Positions 15,699 through 26,201 of a stretch of 64,000 nt of DNA are shown piece by piece. Position 1 is the first letter of the stretch, and each line of letters begins with the position of its first letter. Location of the stretch: assembly GCF_003465825.1 (NCBI RefSeq), contig NZ_QSBV01000005.1, positions 1 to 64,000 of the forward strand, in the 5' to 3' direction. The notes beneath the pieces are model-generated. The model saw only the letters and a program-made list of their open reading frames with translations, searched no databases and was not told the DNA's origin. The DNA comes from Collinsella sp. AF02-46-1 (GTDB lineage: Bacteria > Actinomycetota > Coriobacteriia > Coriobacteriales > Coriobacteriaceae). The translations under genes were made by a program, and so were the position numbers.

Positions 15699-18600
15699 AT
15701 GCAGGCAGATTCCGCTCAACAGCAGGGCCTTTATCGCCCCGAATTCGACCACGATGCATGTGGCATCGGCGCACTTGCCGATATCAACGGTGAGCGCCAT
15801 CACCAGATTCTGGACGACGCGCTGTCCATTCTGGTCAACTTGGAGCACCGCGGCGGCACGGGACTCGAGAAGAACACCGGCGACGGTGCCGGTATCCTGT
15901 TCCAGGTTCCGCATCACTTTTTTCGCAAAGAGGCTCAAAAGTGCGGCCAGATTCTGCCGGCAGAGGGCGACTATGGCGTGGCCATGCTGTTCTTTCCGCA
16001 GGACGACAAGGGCGTAGAGGATGCCCGTCGCGTGTTTGAGGAGGGCTGCGCCGAGGCCGGCGTGCCGCTGCTCTTTTGGCGCGAGGTGCCCGTCGACCCG
16101 CACGACCTGGGCGAGACGGCACGCGCCTGCATGCCCACCATTCTGCAAGCCTTTCTGGGCCGCCCCGACGATACGCCGGCGGGTGACGCCTTCGAGCGCC
16201 GCCTGTACGTGTGCCGTCGCACTATCGAGAAGAAGGCCGACGCCGAGTTTGCCCTGCGCGACAAGATCTTCTACGTCTGCTCCATGAGCTCGCGCACTAT
16301 CGTGTACAAGGGCATGCTCGTCGCCACGCAGATGCGCCGCTTCTTCATCGATCTCAACGACGCCGCTGTCAAGACGGCCGTTGCGCTCGTCCACTCGCGC
16401 TACTCCACCAACACCACGCCCAGCTGGGAGCGTGCGCACCCCAACCGTTTTATCATCCACAACGGCGAGATCAACACCCTCAAGGGCAACGTCAACTGGA
16501 TTCGCGCCCGCGAGCCCAACCTGTACAGCCCCGTGCTGCAGCACGATCTTGAGCGCGTGATGCCCATCATCAACCGCGAGGGTTCCGACTCGGCGATTTT
16601 GGACAACGTGCTTGAGTTTTTGGTTATGAACGGTCGCCCGCTTACGCGCGCTGCGTCCATGCTGCTACCTGAGCCGTGGGACCACAACGACAGTCTGAGC
16701 GAGGAGCGCCGCGCCTACGACGCCTACCAGTCCATGCTCATGGAGCCCTGGGACGGCCCGGCGGCCATCGCCTTTACCGACGGTCGCACGCTGGGCGCCG
16801 CCCTCGACCGCAACGGCTTGCGCCCCGCCCGCTACTACGTGACGCGCGATGGCCGCTTTATGCTGGCAAGCGAAGTGGGCACCATCGAGGTGCGCCCCGA
16901 GAACATCCTGACGAGCGGCTGCCTGGGACCGGGCCAGATGCTCGAGGTCGATTTTGCCCGCGGCCGCGTCATCTACAACGACGAGCTGCGCGCCCGCTAT
17001 GCCAAGGAGAAGCCCTACCACGACTGGATTGCCGAGGAGACGCTGGCCGTCGACGCGCTCGATGAGTCCGCCGCGCCCGCGCCCGCCGAGGACGCCGAGG
17101 TGCCCGCCGCCGTGCGTATGGCCAAGCTCGGCTACCACTGGGATGACGTCGACGAGGTCGTGCGTCCTATGGCCCAGCAGGGCAAGGCCCCACTCGCCTC
17201 GATGGGCATCGACGCACCGCTGGCCTGCCTGTCCAAGAAGACGCGCTCGTTCTTTGACTACTTCTATCAGCTGTTCGCTCAGGTCACGAATCCTCCGATC
17301 GATGCCCTGCGTGAGCATATGGTAACTTCGACCACGCTCTACCTGGGCAACCACGGCAACCTGCTTGAGGATTCCCGTACGGCCTGCCAGCTGGTGCGCC
17401 TGGAGCGTCCGCTGCTGAGCGAGGAGGAGTTTGACCGCATCTGCGCCATCGACCGCGTGGGCTTTAAGACCCGCCGCTTCCGTGCCGTCTACCGCCGCGA
17501 TGCCGGCGAGGGCGCGCTGCAGGCTGGGCTCAAGCAGCTTGCCGAGGACGTCGAGGCTGCGGTCCGCGATGGCGTGAACATCGTGGTGCTGAGCGACCGT
17601 GCTGCGGCGGGCGAGGTCCCTGTGCCGTCACTGCTCGCCGTGGGATGCGTGCACAACCACCTGATCCGCGCCGGCGTGCGTACTTTTGCCGACATCGTGG
17701 TGGAGTGTGGCGACGCCGTGTCCCCGCACGACTTTGCGGCGCTGGTGGGCTACTCCGCGAGCGGCATCTATCCGTACAACGCACATGCGTGCATCCGCGA
17801 TCTGGCGGCACGCGGCGACCTGGACGTGACGGCCGAGCAGGGCATCGCCAACTACAACAAGGCTGCGACCGCCGGCATCGTCTCCATCATGTCCAAGATG
17901 GGCATCTCCACAGTGCAGAGCTACCATTCGGCGCAGATCTTCGAGGCCGTGGGCTTTACGCCGGAGTTCGTCAACGCGTACTTCGCCGGCACGGTGAGCC
18001 GTGTGGGTGGTATGGGTGTCGAGGACGTTGAGCGCGAGCAAAACGAGCGCTACGACGCCGCGCTCGCCATCCTTAAGAGCCCGGCTCCCGATCAGCTGCC
18101 TACGCTGGGTCTGACCAAGTGGCGCCCGCTCGGCGGCGAGGAACACCTCATCGACCCCCAGACCGTCTACCTGCTGCAGACCGCCTGCCGTGAGGACAGC
18201 TACGACACCTTTAAGGAGTACAGCGCCCGTCTGCACCGTACCGGCCGTGCCGTGCGCCTGCGCGACTTGCTCGACTTTGATGCCAGCGGCCGCACCCCGG
18301 TGGCACTCGACGAGGTCGAGCCCGCGCTCAACATCGTCCGCCGCTTTAACACCGGCGCCATGTCGTACGGCTCCATCAGCAAAGAGGCGCACGAGTGCAT
18401 GGCTATCGCTATGAACCGTCTGCATGGCCGTTCCAACTCAGGCGAGGGCGGCGAGGACCCGCGTCGCGAGACCCCGCTGGCCAACGGCGACTCCAAGAAC
18501 TCCGCGATCAAGCAGGTGGCAAGTGCGCGCTTTGGCGTGACGAGCCGCTATCTGTGCAGCGCCTTTGAGATTCAGATTAAGATGGCCCAGGGCGCCAAGC

Positions 18601-20396
18601 CCGGCGAGGGCGGCCACCTGCCCGGCAAGAAGGTCTACCCTTGGATTGCCGAGGTCCGTCAGTCCACTCCCGGCATCGGCCTGATCTCGCCTCCGCCGCA
18701 CCACGACATCTACTCCATCGAGGACCTGGCAGAGCTGATCTTTGACCTTAAGAACGCCAACCCCGGCGCGCGCGTGTCGGTCAAGCTGGTCAGTGAGGCG
18801 GGCGTCGGCACCATCGCCACCGGCGTGGCCAAGGGTGCTGCCGACAAGATCTTGATCAGCGGCCACAACGGCGGCTCGGGTGCCGCTGCGCGCGACTCTA
18901 TCTGGCACGCCGGTCTGCCGCTGGAGCTCGGTCTTGCCGAGGCTCAACAGACGCTGCTGCAAAACGGCCTGCGCTCGCGCGTGGTGCTCGAGGCCGACGG
19001 CAAGCTCATGGACGGCACCGATGTCGCCGTCGCCTGCTTGCTGGGCGCCGAGGAGTTTGGCTTTGCGACCATGCCGCTCATCTCCATGGGTTGCCTCATG
19101 CAGCGTGACTGTCAGCAGGATACCTGCCCGGCCGGCATCGCCACGCAAAACTGCCGCCTGCGTCACGGCTTCCGCGGTAAGCCCGAGCACGTTGAGCACT
19201 TTATGCTCTTTGTGGCCGAGCAGCTGCGCGAGGTTATGGCGAGCCTGGGTTTCCGCACCGTCGACGAGATGGTCGGCCACCCCGAGTGCTTGCGCCAGAT
19301 CGAGGTCCCGGGCAACCGCAAGGCCAACCTGCTCGATCTGTCGCCCGTGCTGGCGAGCGCGACCTGCGAGTTTGGTGCCCATATCCCGGGTGCCGACGGT
19401 CGTCACTTCCTGCCGCAGATGGCTGCCGACAGCGAGCTCGACAAGACGCTCGACTCCACGTTGTTCGTGCCCTATACGGCCGATGCCCGTGCGCACCTGC
19501 GTCCGATTCGTTTCCGCGCCGATATCGCCAACGTCAACCGCTGCGTGGGCACCATCCTGGGCAACGCGGTGACCAAGGCTCATCCCGAGGGCCTGCCCGC
19601 CGGCTCCATCACCATCGATTGCGATGGTTCGGCCGGTCAGAGCTTTGGCGCCTTCCTGCCGCGCGGCATTACGCTCAACGTGTGCGGTGACGCCAACGAC
19701 TACTTTGGCAAGGGCCTTTCGGGCGGCGAGGTGTCTGTGCGCCCCAACCCGCATGCGACCTACAAGTTCGACGAGAACATCATTGTGGGCAACGTTGCGT
19801 TCTTTGGCGCTACGAGCGGCCGCGGCTTCATTAACGGTCTGGCGGGCCAGCGCTTTGGCGTACGCAACTCCGGTGCCACCGTGGTGGTCGAGGGCTGCGG
19901 CAACCATGGCTGCGAGTACATGACGGGCGGTCTGGCGCTCATCCTGGGTGAGGTCGGGCAGAACTTCGCCGCCGGTATGACGGGTGGCGTGGCCTATGTC
20001 TTTGACCAATACGGCACGCTCGACGCCCGCGTGAACCACGAGAGCGTCGAGCTTAAGGCCCCGACGGCCGTCGAGCTGGCGCAGATTCGCGAGCTCATCC
20101 AGGAGCACGTGGACGCGACACAGAGTCCACGCGGCATTAAGCTGCTCTACAGCTTTGAGACGATGAGTAAGCACTTTGTGAAGGTCATTCCGACCGAGTA
20201 TGAGCGCGTGCTGGCGATTGTCGCCGCCGCCGAGGCCGTCGGCAAGACGCATGCGCAGGCCGAGGAGCTGGCGTTTGACATTGTGACCGGTCGCGCGAGC
20301 GCCGCGGATGTCGCTCGCTTCGATGTGGCGGGTGGTGTCGCTGGTGCTGTGCCCGCCGCCGCCAGCTCTGTTGCTTCGACCAAGAAGGAGGCGTAA
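15699..20396 (+). CDS. gltB: Glutamate synthase large subunit
   Basis: 1565 residues. Makes glutamate from 2-oxoglutarate and glutamine-derived ammonia, with electrons from GltD. Domains in order: N-terminal class II glutamine amidotransferase with the nucleophilic Cys in FDHDACGIGAL, at residue 22 after N-terminal processing is ignored; central domain; FMN/Fe-S synthase domain (SGHNGGSGAAARDSIWHAGLP; DTCPAGIATQNCRLR with the 3Fe-4S Cys residues); and the C-terminal beta-helix GXGXG domain (GQRFGVRNSGATVVVEGCG). AGGGGAGG precedes the ATG. gltD follows at 5 bp. Confidence 0.96.
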   Translation: MQADSAQQQGLYRPEFDHDACGIGALADINGERHHQILDDALSILVNLEHRGGTGLEKNTGDGAGILFQVPHHFFRKEAQKCGQILPAEGDYGVAMLFFPQDDKGVEDARRVFEEGCAEAGVPLLFWREVPVDPHDLGETARACMPTILQAFLGRPDDTPAGDAFERRLYVCRRTIEKKADAEFALRDKIFYVCSMSSRTIVYKGMLVATQMRRFFIDLNDAAVKTAVALVHSRYSTNTTPSWERAHPNRFIIHNGEINTLKGNVNWIRAREPNLYSPVLQHDLERVMPIINREGSDSAILDNVLEFLVMNGRPLTRAASMLLPEPWDHNDSLSEERRAYDAYQSMLMEPWDGPAAIAFTDGRTLGAALDRNGLRPARYYVTRDGRFMLASEVGTIEVRPENILTSGCLGPGQMLEVDFARGRVIYNDELRARYAKEKPYHDWIAEETLAVDALDESAAPAPAEDAEVPAAVRMAKLGYHWDDVDEVVRPMAQQGKAPLASMGIDAPLACLSKKTRSFFDYFYQLFAQVTNPPIDALREHMVTSTTLYLGNHGNLLEDSRTACQLVRLERPLLSEEEFDRICAIDRVGFKTRRFRAVYRRDAGEGALQAGLKQLAEDVEAAVRDGVNIVVLSDRAAAGEVPVPSLLAVGCVHNHLIRAGVRTFADIVVECGDAVSPHDFAALVGYSASGIYPYNAHACIRDLAARGDLDVTAEQGIANYNKAATAGIVSIMSKMGISTVQSYHSAQIFEAVGFTPEFVNAYFAGTVSRVGGMGVEDVEREQNERYDAALAILKSPAPDQLPTLGLTKWRPLGGEEHLIDPQTVYLLQTACREDSYDTFKEYSARLHRTGRAVRLRDLLDFDASGRTPVALDEVEPALNIVRRFNTGAMSYGSISKEAHECMAIAMNRLHGRSNSGEGGEDPRRETPLANGDSKNSAIKQVASARFGVTSRYLCSAFEIQIKMAQGAKPGEGGHLPGKKVYPWIAEVRQSTPGIGLISPPPHHDIYSIEDLAELIFDLKNANPGARVSVKLVSEAGVGTIATGVAKGAADKILISGHNGGSGAAARDSIWHAGLPLELGLAEAQQTLLQNGLRSRVVLEADGKLMDGTDVAVACLLGAEEFGFATMPLISMGCLMQRDCQQDTCPAGIATQNCRLRHGFRGKPEHVEHFMLFVAEQLREVMASLGFRTVDEMVGHPECLRQIEVPGNRKANLLDLSPVLASATCEFGAHIPGADGRHFLPQMAADSELDKTLDSTLFVPYTADARAHLRPIRFRADIANVNRCVGTILGNAVTKAHPEGLPAGSITIDCDGSAGQSFGAFLPRGITLNVCGDANDYFGKGLSGGEVSVRPNPHATYKFDENIIVGNVAFFGATSGRGFINGLAGQRFGVRNSGATVVVEGCGNHGCEYMTGGLALILGEVGQNFAAGMTGGVAYVFDQYGTLDARVNHESVELKAPTAVELAQIRELIQEHVDATQSPRGIKLLYSFETMSKHFVKVIPTEYERVLAIVAAAEAVGKTHAQAEELAFDIVTGRASAADVARFDVAGGVAGAVPAAASSVASTKKEA

Positions 20397-20401
20397 GTGC
20401 C

Positions 20402-21883
<1,482 letters not shown>

Positions 21884-21920
21884 AGTAGTCACGGAGATAT
21901 TCAACAATCGAATCGGCAAG

Positions 21921-22010
21921 GGCTGTCCCCAACTGCCGGCACAAAAGGAACGTCCCTAAGTGCCGGCAGTTAGGGACGTTCCTTTTCTGTCGGCATTCGG
22001 GGACACTCCT
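21921..22010. repeat. Nested GTCCC/GCCGGC palindrome
   Basis: Inner arms AAAAGGAACGTCCCTAA (21943-21959) and their exact complement (21970-21986) surround GTGCCGGCAG. Outer arms CTGTCCCCAACTGCCGGCA and a near complement lie outside. The minus strand of 21961-22010 is almost identical to 34074-34123. The rest of the 424-bp gap between gltD and the next gene shows nothing else I can support. Confidence 0.8.
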
Positions 22011-22307
22011 TGCGGATTTGCGAGCAGTTTGCTCGTTTGTCGACGTACGGGCGTTCATTTGTCGACTTCTTGGGCTGTGGTCACCTGTTGTTTAAGTGGT
22101 GGCTGCGGGCATCTGGCTCAAAAGGGCGGGTTGGCCGTCGATGTTTACCTGCGGTTTTGTTGCGGCGCGCATTTTCGGTCAAGCTTTTCGTCAAGTGTTT
22201 GGTCAGCATCTGGTTTGCAGCCGGAGGCCTATTTTGCCCGCGCTGGTCGTGGCTGCCCACCCTCCTTGTAAGCTCAAATTGAGGTCCATCAGTTTGAGGA
22301 GGATGCC

Positions 22308-23015
22308 ATGACTGACCACGCTTTTGACCGAGCAGAGCTGGCTGAAGCCGTCGGCAACGATATTGCCGACATGGCTCACTTTTGGATGCTGCGGAAGTTT
22401 CAATTCCTGGAGCCGGCGCGCGAACAGTTCGAGATCATTGTCGACCCGTGGCTCAGCTATTGCACCGAGCCTTCGCAAAACGAAATCATGGCCTACAACA
22501 TGGCGTTTACCGATTGGCTGCTGTTTGAGCGCCCCTATCGCCATGGCAAAACGCTGCTCGAGCTATATGTTGACGAGCCGCCGGCATCGCTTTCGCCTGC
22601 CTCGCTCAAGCGGCTCGAGCAGGTACGCGACACGCAGTATTTCTCGCGCTTTGGCATTTTGGACAAGGATCCTGCGTCCGGCATGGTCGTGCTGAAGGAC
22701 ACGCGCACCGATCATCGCTTTGATGTCTACGATCCGCATATCGTGCAGAAGGAGCACTGGAGTGACGGCGCGATTGCGGTGCGCCTCGCCTGCGTCGATG
22801 ATGTCTGGCTTACGGCGGGACAGCTCTACCTGTATGACATCGCGCGGCTGAGCGATACGGCGGTCGATGGGCCGGGTGCGGTGCATCCGGAGGACCTGCA
22901 GGACGGCTTTGACACCTCGTGCATCAGCTTCTTCTTGCGTCTGGTCCGCGACATCATGGGCGTCCAGGGGCGGTACGTAAAGTCGCTCAACATCTACGAG
23001 CAGGAGTGGGAGTAG
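22308..23015 (+). CDS. Uncharacterised protein, 235 residues
   Basis: Not recognised. Soluble, acidic and rich in aromatic residues, with no signal peptide or membrane segment. Notable parts are DMAHFWMLRKFQFLEPAREQ near the start, NIMAFTDW-like aromatic stretches and a C-terminal helix SFFLRLVRDIMGVQGRYVKS. No catalytic motif is evident. The ATG has GAGGAGG upstream, and base composition is like the neighbours, so it is a genuine gene. It precedes a two-unit 57-bp palindrome array and the nuclease-like gene. Confidence 0.75.
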   Translation: MTDHAFDRAELAEAVGNDIADMAHFWMLRKFQFLEPAREQFEIIVDPWLSYCTEPSQNEIMAYNMAFTDWLLFERPYRHGKTLLELYVDEPPASLSPASLKRLEQVRDTQYFSRFGILDKDPASGMVVLKDTRTDHRFDVYDPHIVQKEHWSDGAIAVRLACVDDVWLTAGQLYLYDIARLSDTAVDGPGAVHPEDLQDGFDTSCISFFLRLVRDIMGVQGRYVKSLNIYEQEWE

Positions 23016-23055
23016 GGGATGGGTGGTTGTCGCCTGCCTTGCCTTTTGCCTTTTT

Positions 23056-23112
23056 GTCTCGATCTGTAACGTTTGGGGACAAAAAACCAGCCTATCTGTT
23101 ACAGATCGAGAC
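23056..23112. repeat. 57-bp palindromic unit A3
   Basis: Begins GTCTCGATCTGTAAC and ends with its exact complement GTTACAGATCGAGAC. The centre contains GGGGACAAAAAACC. Confidence 0.9.
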
Positions 23113-23135
23113 GAACGCTTGGGCACCGCTGGTTT

Positions 23136-23192
23136 GTCTAAATCTGTAACGTTTAGGGGCCTGAAGAACGGTTTACTGTTACAGATCAAGAC
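23136..23192. repeat. 57-bp palindromic unit A4
   Basis: Begins GTCTAAATCTGTAAC and ends GTTACAGATCAAGAC, 80 bp after A3. It ends 27 bp before the chosen start of the nuclease-like gene, so it lies in that gene's promoter or leader. Confidence 0.9.
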
Positions 23193-23218
23193 ATTTGTCG
23201 GCGGAGGCAACGGTGACG

Positions 23219-24289
23219 ATGGTTCATTTGTCCGATGTGGTGGTGATGGAAGTGTCTAATACCGTTTTCAAGCACAAGCATACGACTCGCAACACGTTGG
23301 CGCGGAATAGGATGCTCGCGCGACTCACGGAGGCGACCGAGCAAGGTGCGCTGCTCGCAACGCATGACAATGCCGAGCTCATGTGGCTACGGCGTCATGT
23401 GGGAACCGATGATATTGCGGAGCCCGAGCCGTATTTGTTCTGCTTTCAACATGATTGGGGTGTACTGACGCCGGCGGAGCGAGCGCTGCGTACCATCAAA
23501 GGGCTTGCAGAGTTTCATCCCGATTGGGCGTTTTGGGGCTATGACGCGGCGCTTTTGTGGGGTCTGGAGGTGCCGAATGATCTGCTTGGGCCACGATATC
23601 TTGTTAAGACAGGTTGCTCGGTGCCGCTGAGTGCAGGATGTCGGCTGTTGCGTCCGCAGGCGGCGGGCGCACTTGAACAAGTCGACGGCGTGCAGGCGAC
23701 GTCGTTTTGGCGCACGGTGGAGGATTGCTTGCTGCGTGCGCCGTTCTCCTACGGGTTGGCGATTGCCGATTCTGCATTGAGGGCAAGGGGCGTATCGCGC
23801 GATGACCTGTGCGAGTGTCTCCGCGCCGATTGCGAGGGCAGGCGAGGGTATCGCAGGGCACAGGTGATTGCGTCGTATGCGGACGGGCTGTCTGAAAACG
23901 GCGGCGAGTCTCGGTTCCGAGCATTCTTTATTGCGTACGGCTTTCCGGTTCCGGAGCTGCAGGTGGAGTTTCGCGACCCGCTCGATCCGAGCCAGGTGTT
24001 TCGCGTCGACTATTTTTGGCGGCTCGAGGACGGGACATGTGTCATCGGCGAGCTCGACGGAAAGGGGAAGTACACCTTGCAGAGCGGCGGGGGTCGGGAG
24101 TCGGTTGACCCATTCGTGGCAGAGCGTCAGCGGGAATCTCATCTGACAATGCTCGGGCATAAGGTGCTTCGGTTTACGTTTGATGAACTCAAAGACCCGG
24201 GGAAGCTGGCTGAAAAGATGAGGCTGGCGGGTATTTCGCAGCGGGCCGATTTGGCTGAGGGATGGAAGCGTCAGTGGTATGGGTGCTAA
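23219..24289 (+). CDS. AbiEi-like N-terminus plus PD-(D/E)XK/DUF559-like nuclease protein
   Basis: About 356 residues. The N-terminal half (MLARLTEATEQGALLAT, later HPDWAFWGYDAALLWGLEVP) resembles AbiEi-type antitoxin/winged-helix proteins. The C-terminal third has a nuclease-like core: E230 (GGESRFRAFF), D264 (FRVDYFW) and E278-L-D280-G-K282 (VIGELDGKGKY), the spacing seen in DUF559/Vsr-like PD-(D/E)XK folds. A catalytic role is inferred, not shown. No toxin gene is adjacent. Starts considered: ATG 23219, GTG 23213 (GGAGG 5 bp before) and TTG 23195 (no ribosome site). It is immediately flanked by 57-bp palindrome arrays, two units upstream and three downstream. Confidence 0.72.
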   Translation: MVHLSDVVVMEVSNTVFKHKHTTRNTLARNRMLARLTEATEQGALLATHDNAELMWLRRHVGTDDIAEPEPYLFCFQHDWGVLTPAERALRTIKGLAEFHPDWAFWGYDAALLWGLEVPNDLLGPRYLVKTGCSVPLSAGCRLLRPQAAGALEQVDGVQATSFWRTVEDCLLRAPFSYGLAIADSALRARGVSRDDLCECLRADCEGRRGYRRAQVIASYADGLSENGGESRFRAFFIAYGFPVPELQVEFRDPLDPSQVFRVDYFWRLEDGTCVIGELDGKGKYTLQSGGGRESVDPFVAERQRESHLTMLGHKVLRFTFDELKDPGKLAEKMRLAGISQRADLAEGWKRQWYGC

Positions 24290-24330
24290 GGGGTGCAACT
24301 GACGCGAATGTGGTTGTTTCTGCCGAGTTT

Positions 24331-24387
24331 GTCTCGATCTGTAACAACAAGGGGCCGTTTGGCCTCGTAGCTGTTACAGATCGAGAC
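24331..24387. repeat. 57-bp palindromic unit A5
   Basis: Begins GTCTCGATCTGTAAC and ends with its exact complement. It starts 42 bp after the nuclease-like gene stops. First of three units. Confidence 0.9.
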
Positions 24388-24410
24388 AGAAGGTTGGCGC
24401 CTGGTGAAAG

Positions 24411-24467
24411 TTCTCAATCTGTAACATCTAACGGCCAAAATTCGACCCAACTGTTACAGATCGAGAC
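24411..24467. repeat. 57-bp palindromic unit A6
   Basis: TTCTCAATCTGTAAC to GTTACAGATCGAGAC, 80 bp after A5. The centre is TAACGGCCAAAATTCGACCC. Confidence 0.9.
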
Positions 24468-24491
24468 AAAGGTTGGACGCGGTGCCGAAAG

Positions 24492-24548
24492 ATCTCGATC
24501 TGTAACATCTGGCTGCTAAAACCCGGTCTACCTGTTATAGATCGAGAG
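24492..24548. repeat. 57-bp palindromic unit A7
   Basis: TCTCGATCTGTAACATCT to GTTATAGATCGAGA, 81 bp after A6. The right arm has one deviation (TTATAG for TTACAG). The 150 bp from here to the amidohydrolase gene holds only its ribosome site. Confidence 0.88.
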
Positions 24549-24697
24549 ATTTCCCTAGTGCCGCTGGGATGGGATTGCAACGTATTCCGTCCCCCACATC
24601 CTCTCTTCCTTCCGTTAACCGATGCGTCTGCAGCAATCCAGCGGGACTAGGTGATAATGGACAAATGTTCAAGTTAATCGTGAGGGAGGAGCTCGAT

Positions 24698-26068
24698 ATG
24701 GCGTCTGCCGATCGTTCCACGTTGTTTATCAATGCGACCATTCTGGATGGTTCGGAACATATGGAGCCGCAACCCGATATGGCCGTGACTGTTGAGCGCG
24801 GCGTCATCACCTGGATGGGGCCGAGTGCTGTGGCGCAGGCGCCTGCAGGTGCCGAGGTTATCGACCTGGGTGGTGCGTATCTCATGCCCGGTCTCATCAA
24901 TATGCATGCGCATCTGTGCGGCTCGGGCAAGCCTGTCTCGGCCGGCGATGCGGGCGCACTTATGAAGAAGCTCGATAATCCCGTGGGCCGCGCCATCGTC
25001 CGCCACATCCTCAAAGGCAGCGCCCAGCAGCAGTTGGCAAGCGGCGTGACCACGGTGCGCGGTGCGGGTGACCCGCTGTTTGCCGATATTGCCGTGCGCA
25101 ACGCTATCGACGCCGGCAAGTATCAGGGTCCGCGTCTGGTGGCGCCGGGAACGGGTGTCACGGTGCCGGGCGGTCACGGTGCGGGGCTGTTCGCGCAGGT
25201 CGCCGATACCCCCGATGAGGCGGCCGAACAAGTGCGTGACTTGCATGCGCGCGGTGCCGACGTCATCAAGCTGTTCGTGACGGGCGGCGTGTTCGACGCG
25301 ACCGAAGTAGGTGAGCCGGGCGTGCTGCGCATGCCGGTCGAGGTTGCCGCGGCGGCGTGCAAGGCTGCGCACGAGGTGGGCCTGCCGGTTATGGCTCATG
25401 TCGAGAGCACCGAGGGCGTGAAGGCCGCGCTTGAGGCCGGCGTCGATACGATCGAGCACGGTGCCCCGATGACTCCCGAGATCTTGGAACTGTACCGCGG
25501 CGCCGCGGGCACGCAGCTTGAGGGGCGTGCGCCCAGCGTTACCTGCACTATCAGCCCCGCGCTGCCGTTTGTGCTGCTCGATCCGGAGAAGACCCATTCG
25601 ACCGACACGCAAAAGAAGAACGGCGACATTGTGTGTTCGGGCATCATCGAGAGCGCCCGTGCCGCACTGGAAGCTGGCGTTAAGGTGGGCCTGGGCACGG
25701 ACTCAAGCTGCCCGTTCGTGACGCAGTACGACATGTGGCGCGAGGTGGCCTATTTTGCCAAGTACGTGGGCGTGAGCAACGCCTTTGCGCTGCATACGGC
25801 TACGCAAGTCAATGCCGAGCTGCTGGGGCTGGGCGGCGAGACCGGCACGATCGAGTGCGGCAAGGCTGCCGATATCCTGGTGACGCGCAAGAACCCGCTC
25901 GATGACCTGTGCGCGCTGCGTGAGCCGATGCATGTGATGTGTCGCGGTGATCTGGTGCGCAAGCTCAAGGTGAAGTGCATCCCTGAGGTGGATGCCGAGC
26001 TCGACGCGATTATGGCCATGCCGGCCGAGGCGCTGGCCGAGGAGCTCGCCCGCGACGGTGTGGCGTAG
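24698..26068 (+). CDS. Metal-dependent amidohydrolase
   Basis: 456 residues of the amidohydrolase superfamily, closest in style to imidazolonepropionase-like and Pro-Xaa dipeptidase members. Metal-site motifs in order: INMHAHLCGSGK (HxH), DVIKLFVTGG (the Lys usually carbamylated), HVEST, IEHG and LGTDSS (the final Asp). The barrel is framed by small beta-domain parts at each end. Substrate is unknown. ATG 24698 has GAGGGAGGA; earlier in-frame codons run into a palindrome array and are rejected. It is monocistronic, with a strong terminator after it. Confidence 0.85.
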   Translation: MASADRSTLFINATILDGSEHMEPQPDMAVTVERGVITWMGPSAVAQAPAGAEVIDLGGAYLMPGLINMHAHLCGSGKPVSAGDAGALMKKLDNPVGRAIVRHILKGSAQQQLASGVTTVRGAGDPLFADIAVRNAIDAGKYQGPRLVAPGTGVTVPGGHGAGLFAQVADTPDEAAEQVRDLHARGADVIKLFVTGGVFDATEVGEPGVLRMPVEVAAAACKAAHEVGLPVMAHVESTEGVKAALEAGVDTIEHGAPMTPEILELYRGAAGTQLEGRAPSVTCTISPALPFVLLDPEKTHSTDTQKKNGDIVCSGIIESARAALEAGVKVGLGTDSSCPFVTQYDMWREVAYFAKYVGVSNAFALHTATQVNAELLGLGGETGTIECGKAADILVTRKNPLDDLCALREPMHVMCRGDLVRKLKVKCIPEVDAELDAIMAMPAEALAEELARDGVA

Positions 26069-26101
26069 ATGTGACAAAGGGGCAGCTCCGTTGCCGCATG
26101 C

Positions 26102-26141
26102 AAAAAGCCGAGGTCTCAACACGAGGCCTCGGCTTTTTTAT
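26102..26141. terminator. Bidirectional terminator
   Basis: AAAAAGCCGAGG and CCTCGGCTTTTTT pair with A-tracts and T-tracts on the two sides. It serves the amidohydrolase gene and the convergent zinc-ribbon gene. Confidence 0.85.
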
Positions 26142-26201
26142 CGAACAAATACTTAAGATTTGGGACAAGCAAACCTGATTAATTTGTCCCGCGTGCGGGC
26201 G

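Noticed and set aside
23056..24548. CRISPR array
   Set aside because: The repeats alternate in orientation, there are only 2-3 units, no cas genes are near, and spacers partly resemble each other. Regular spacing is real, but this is not CRISPR.
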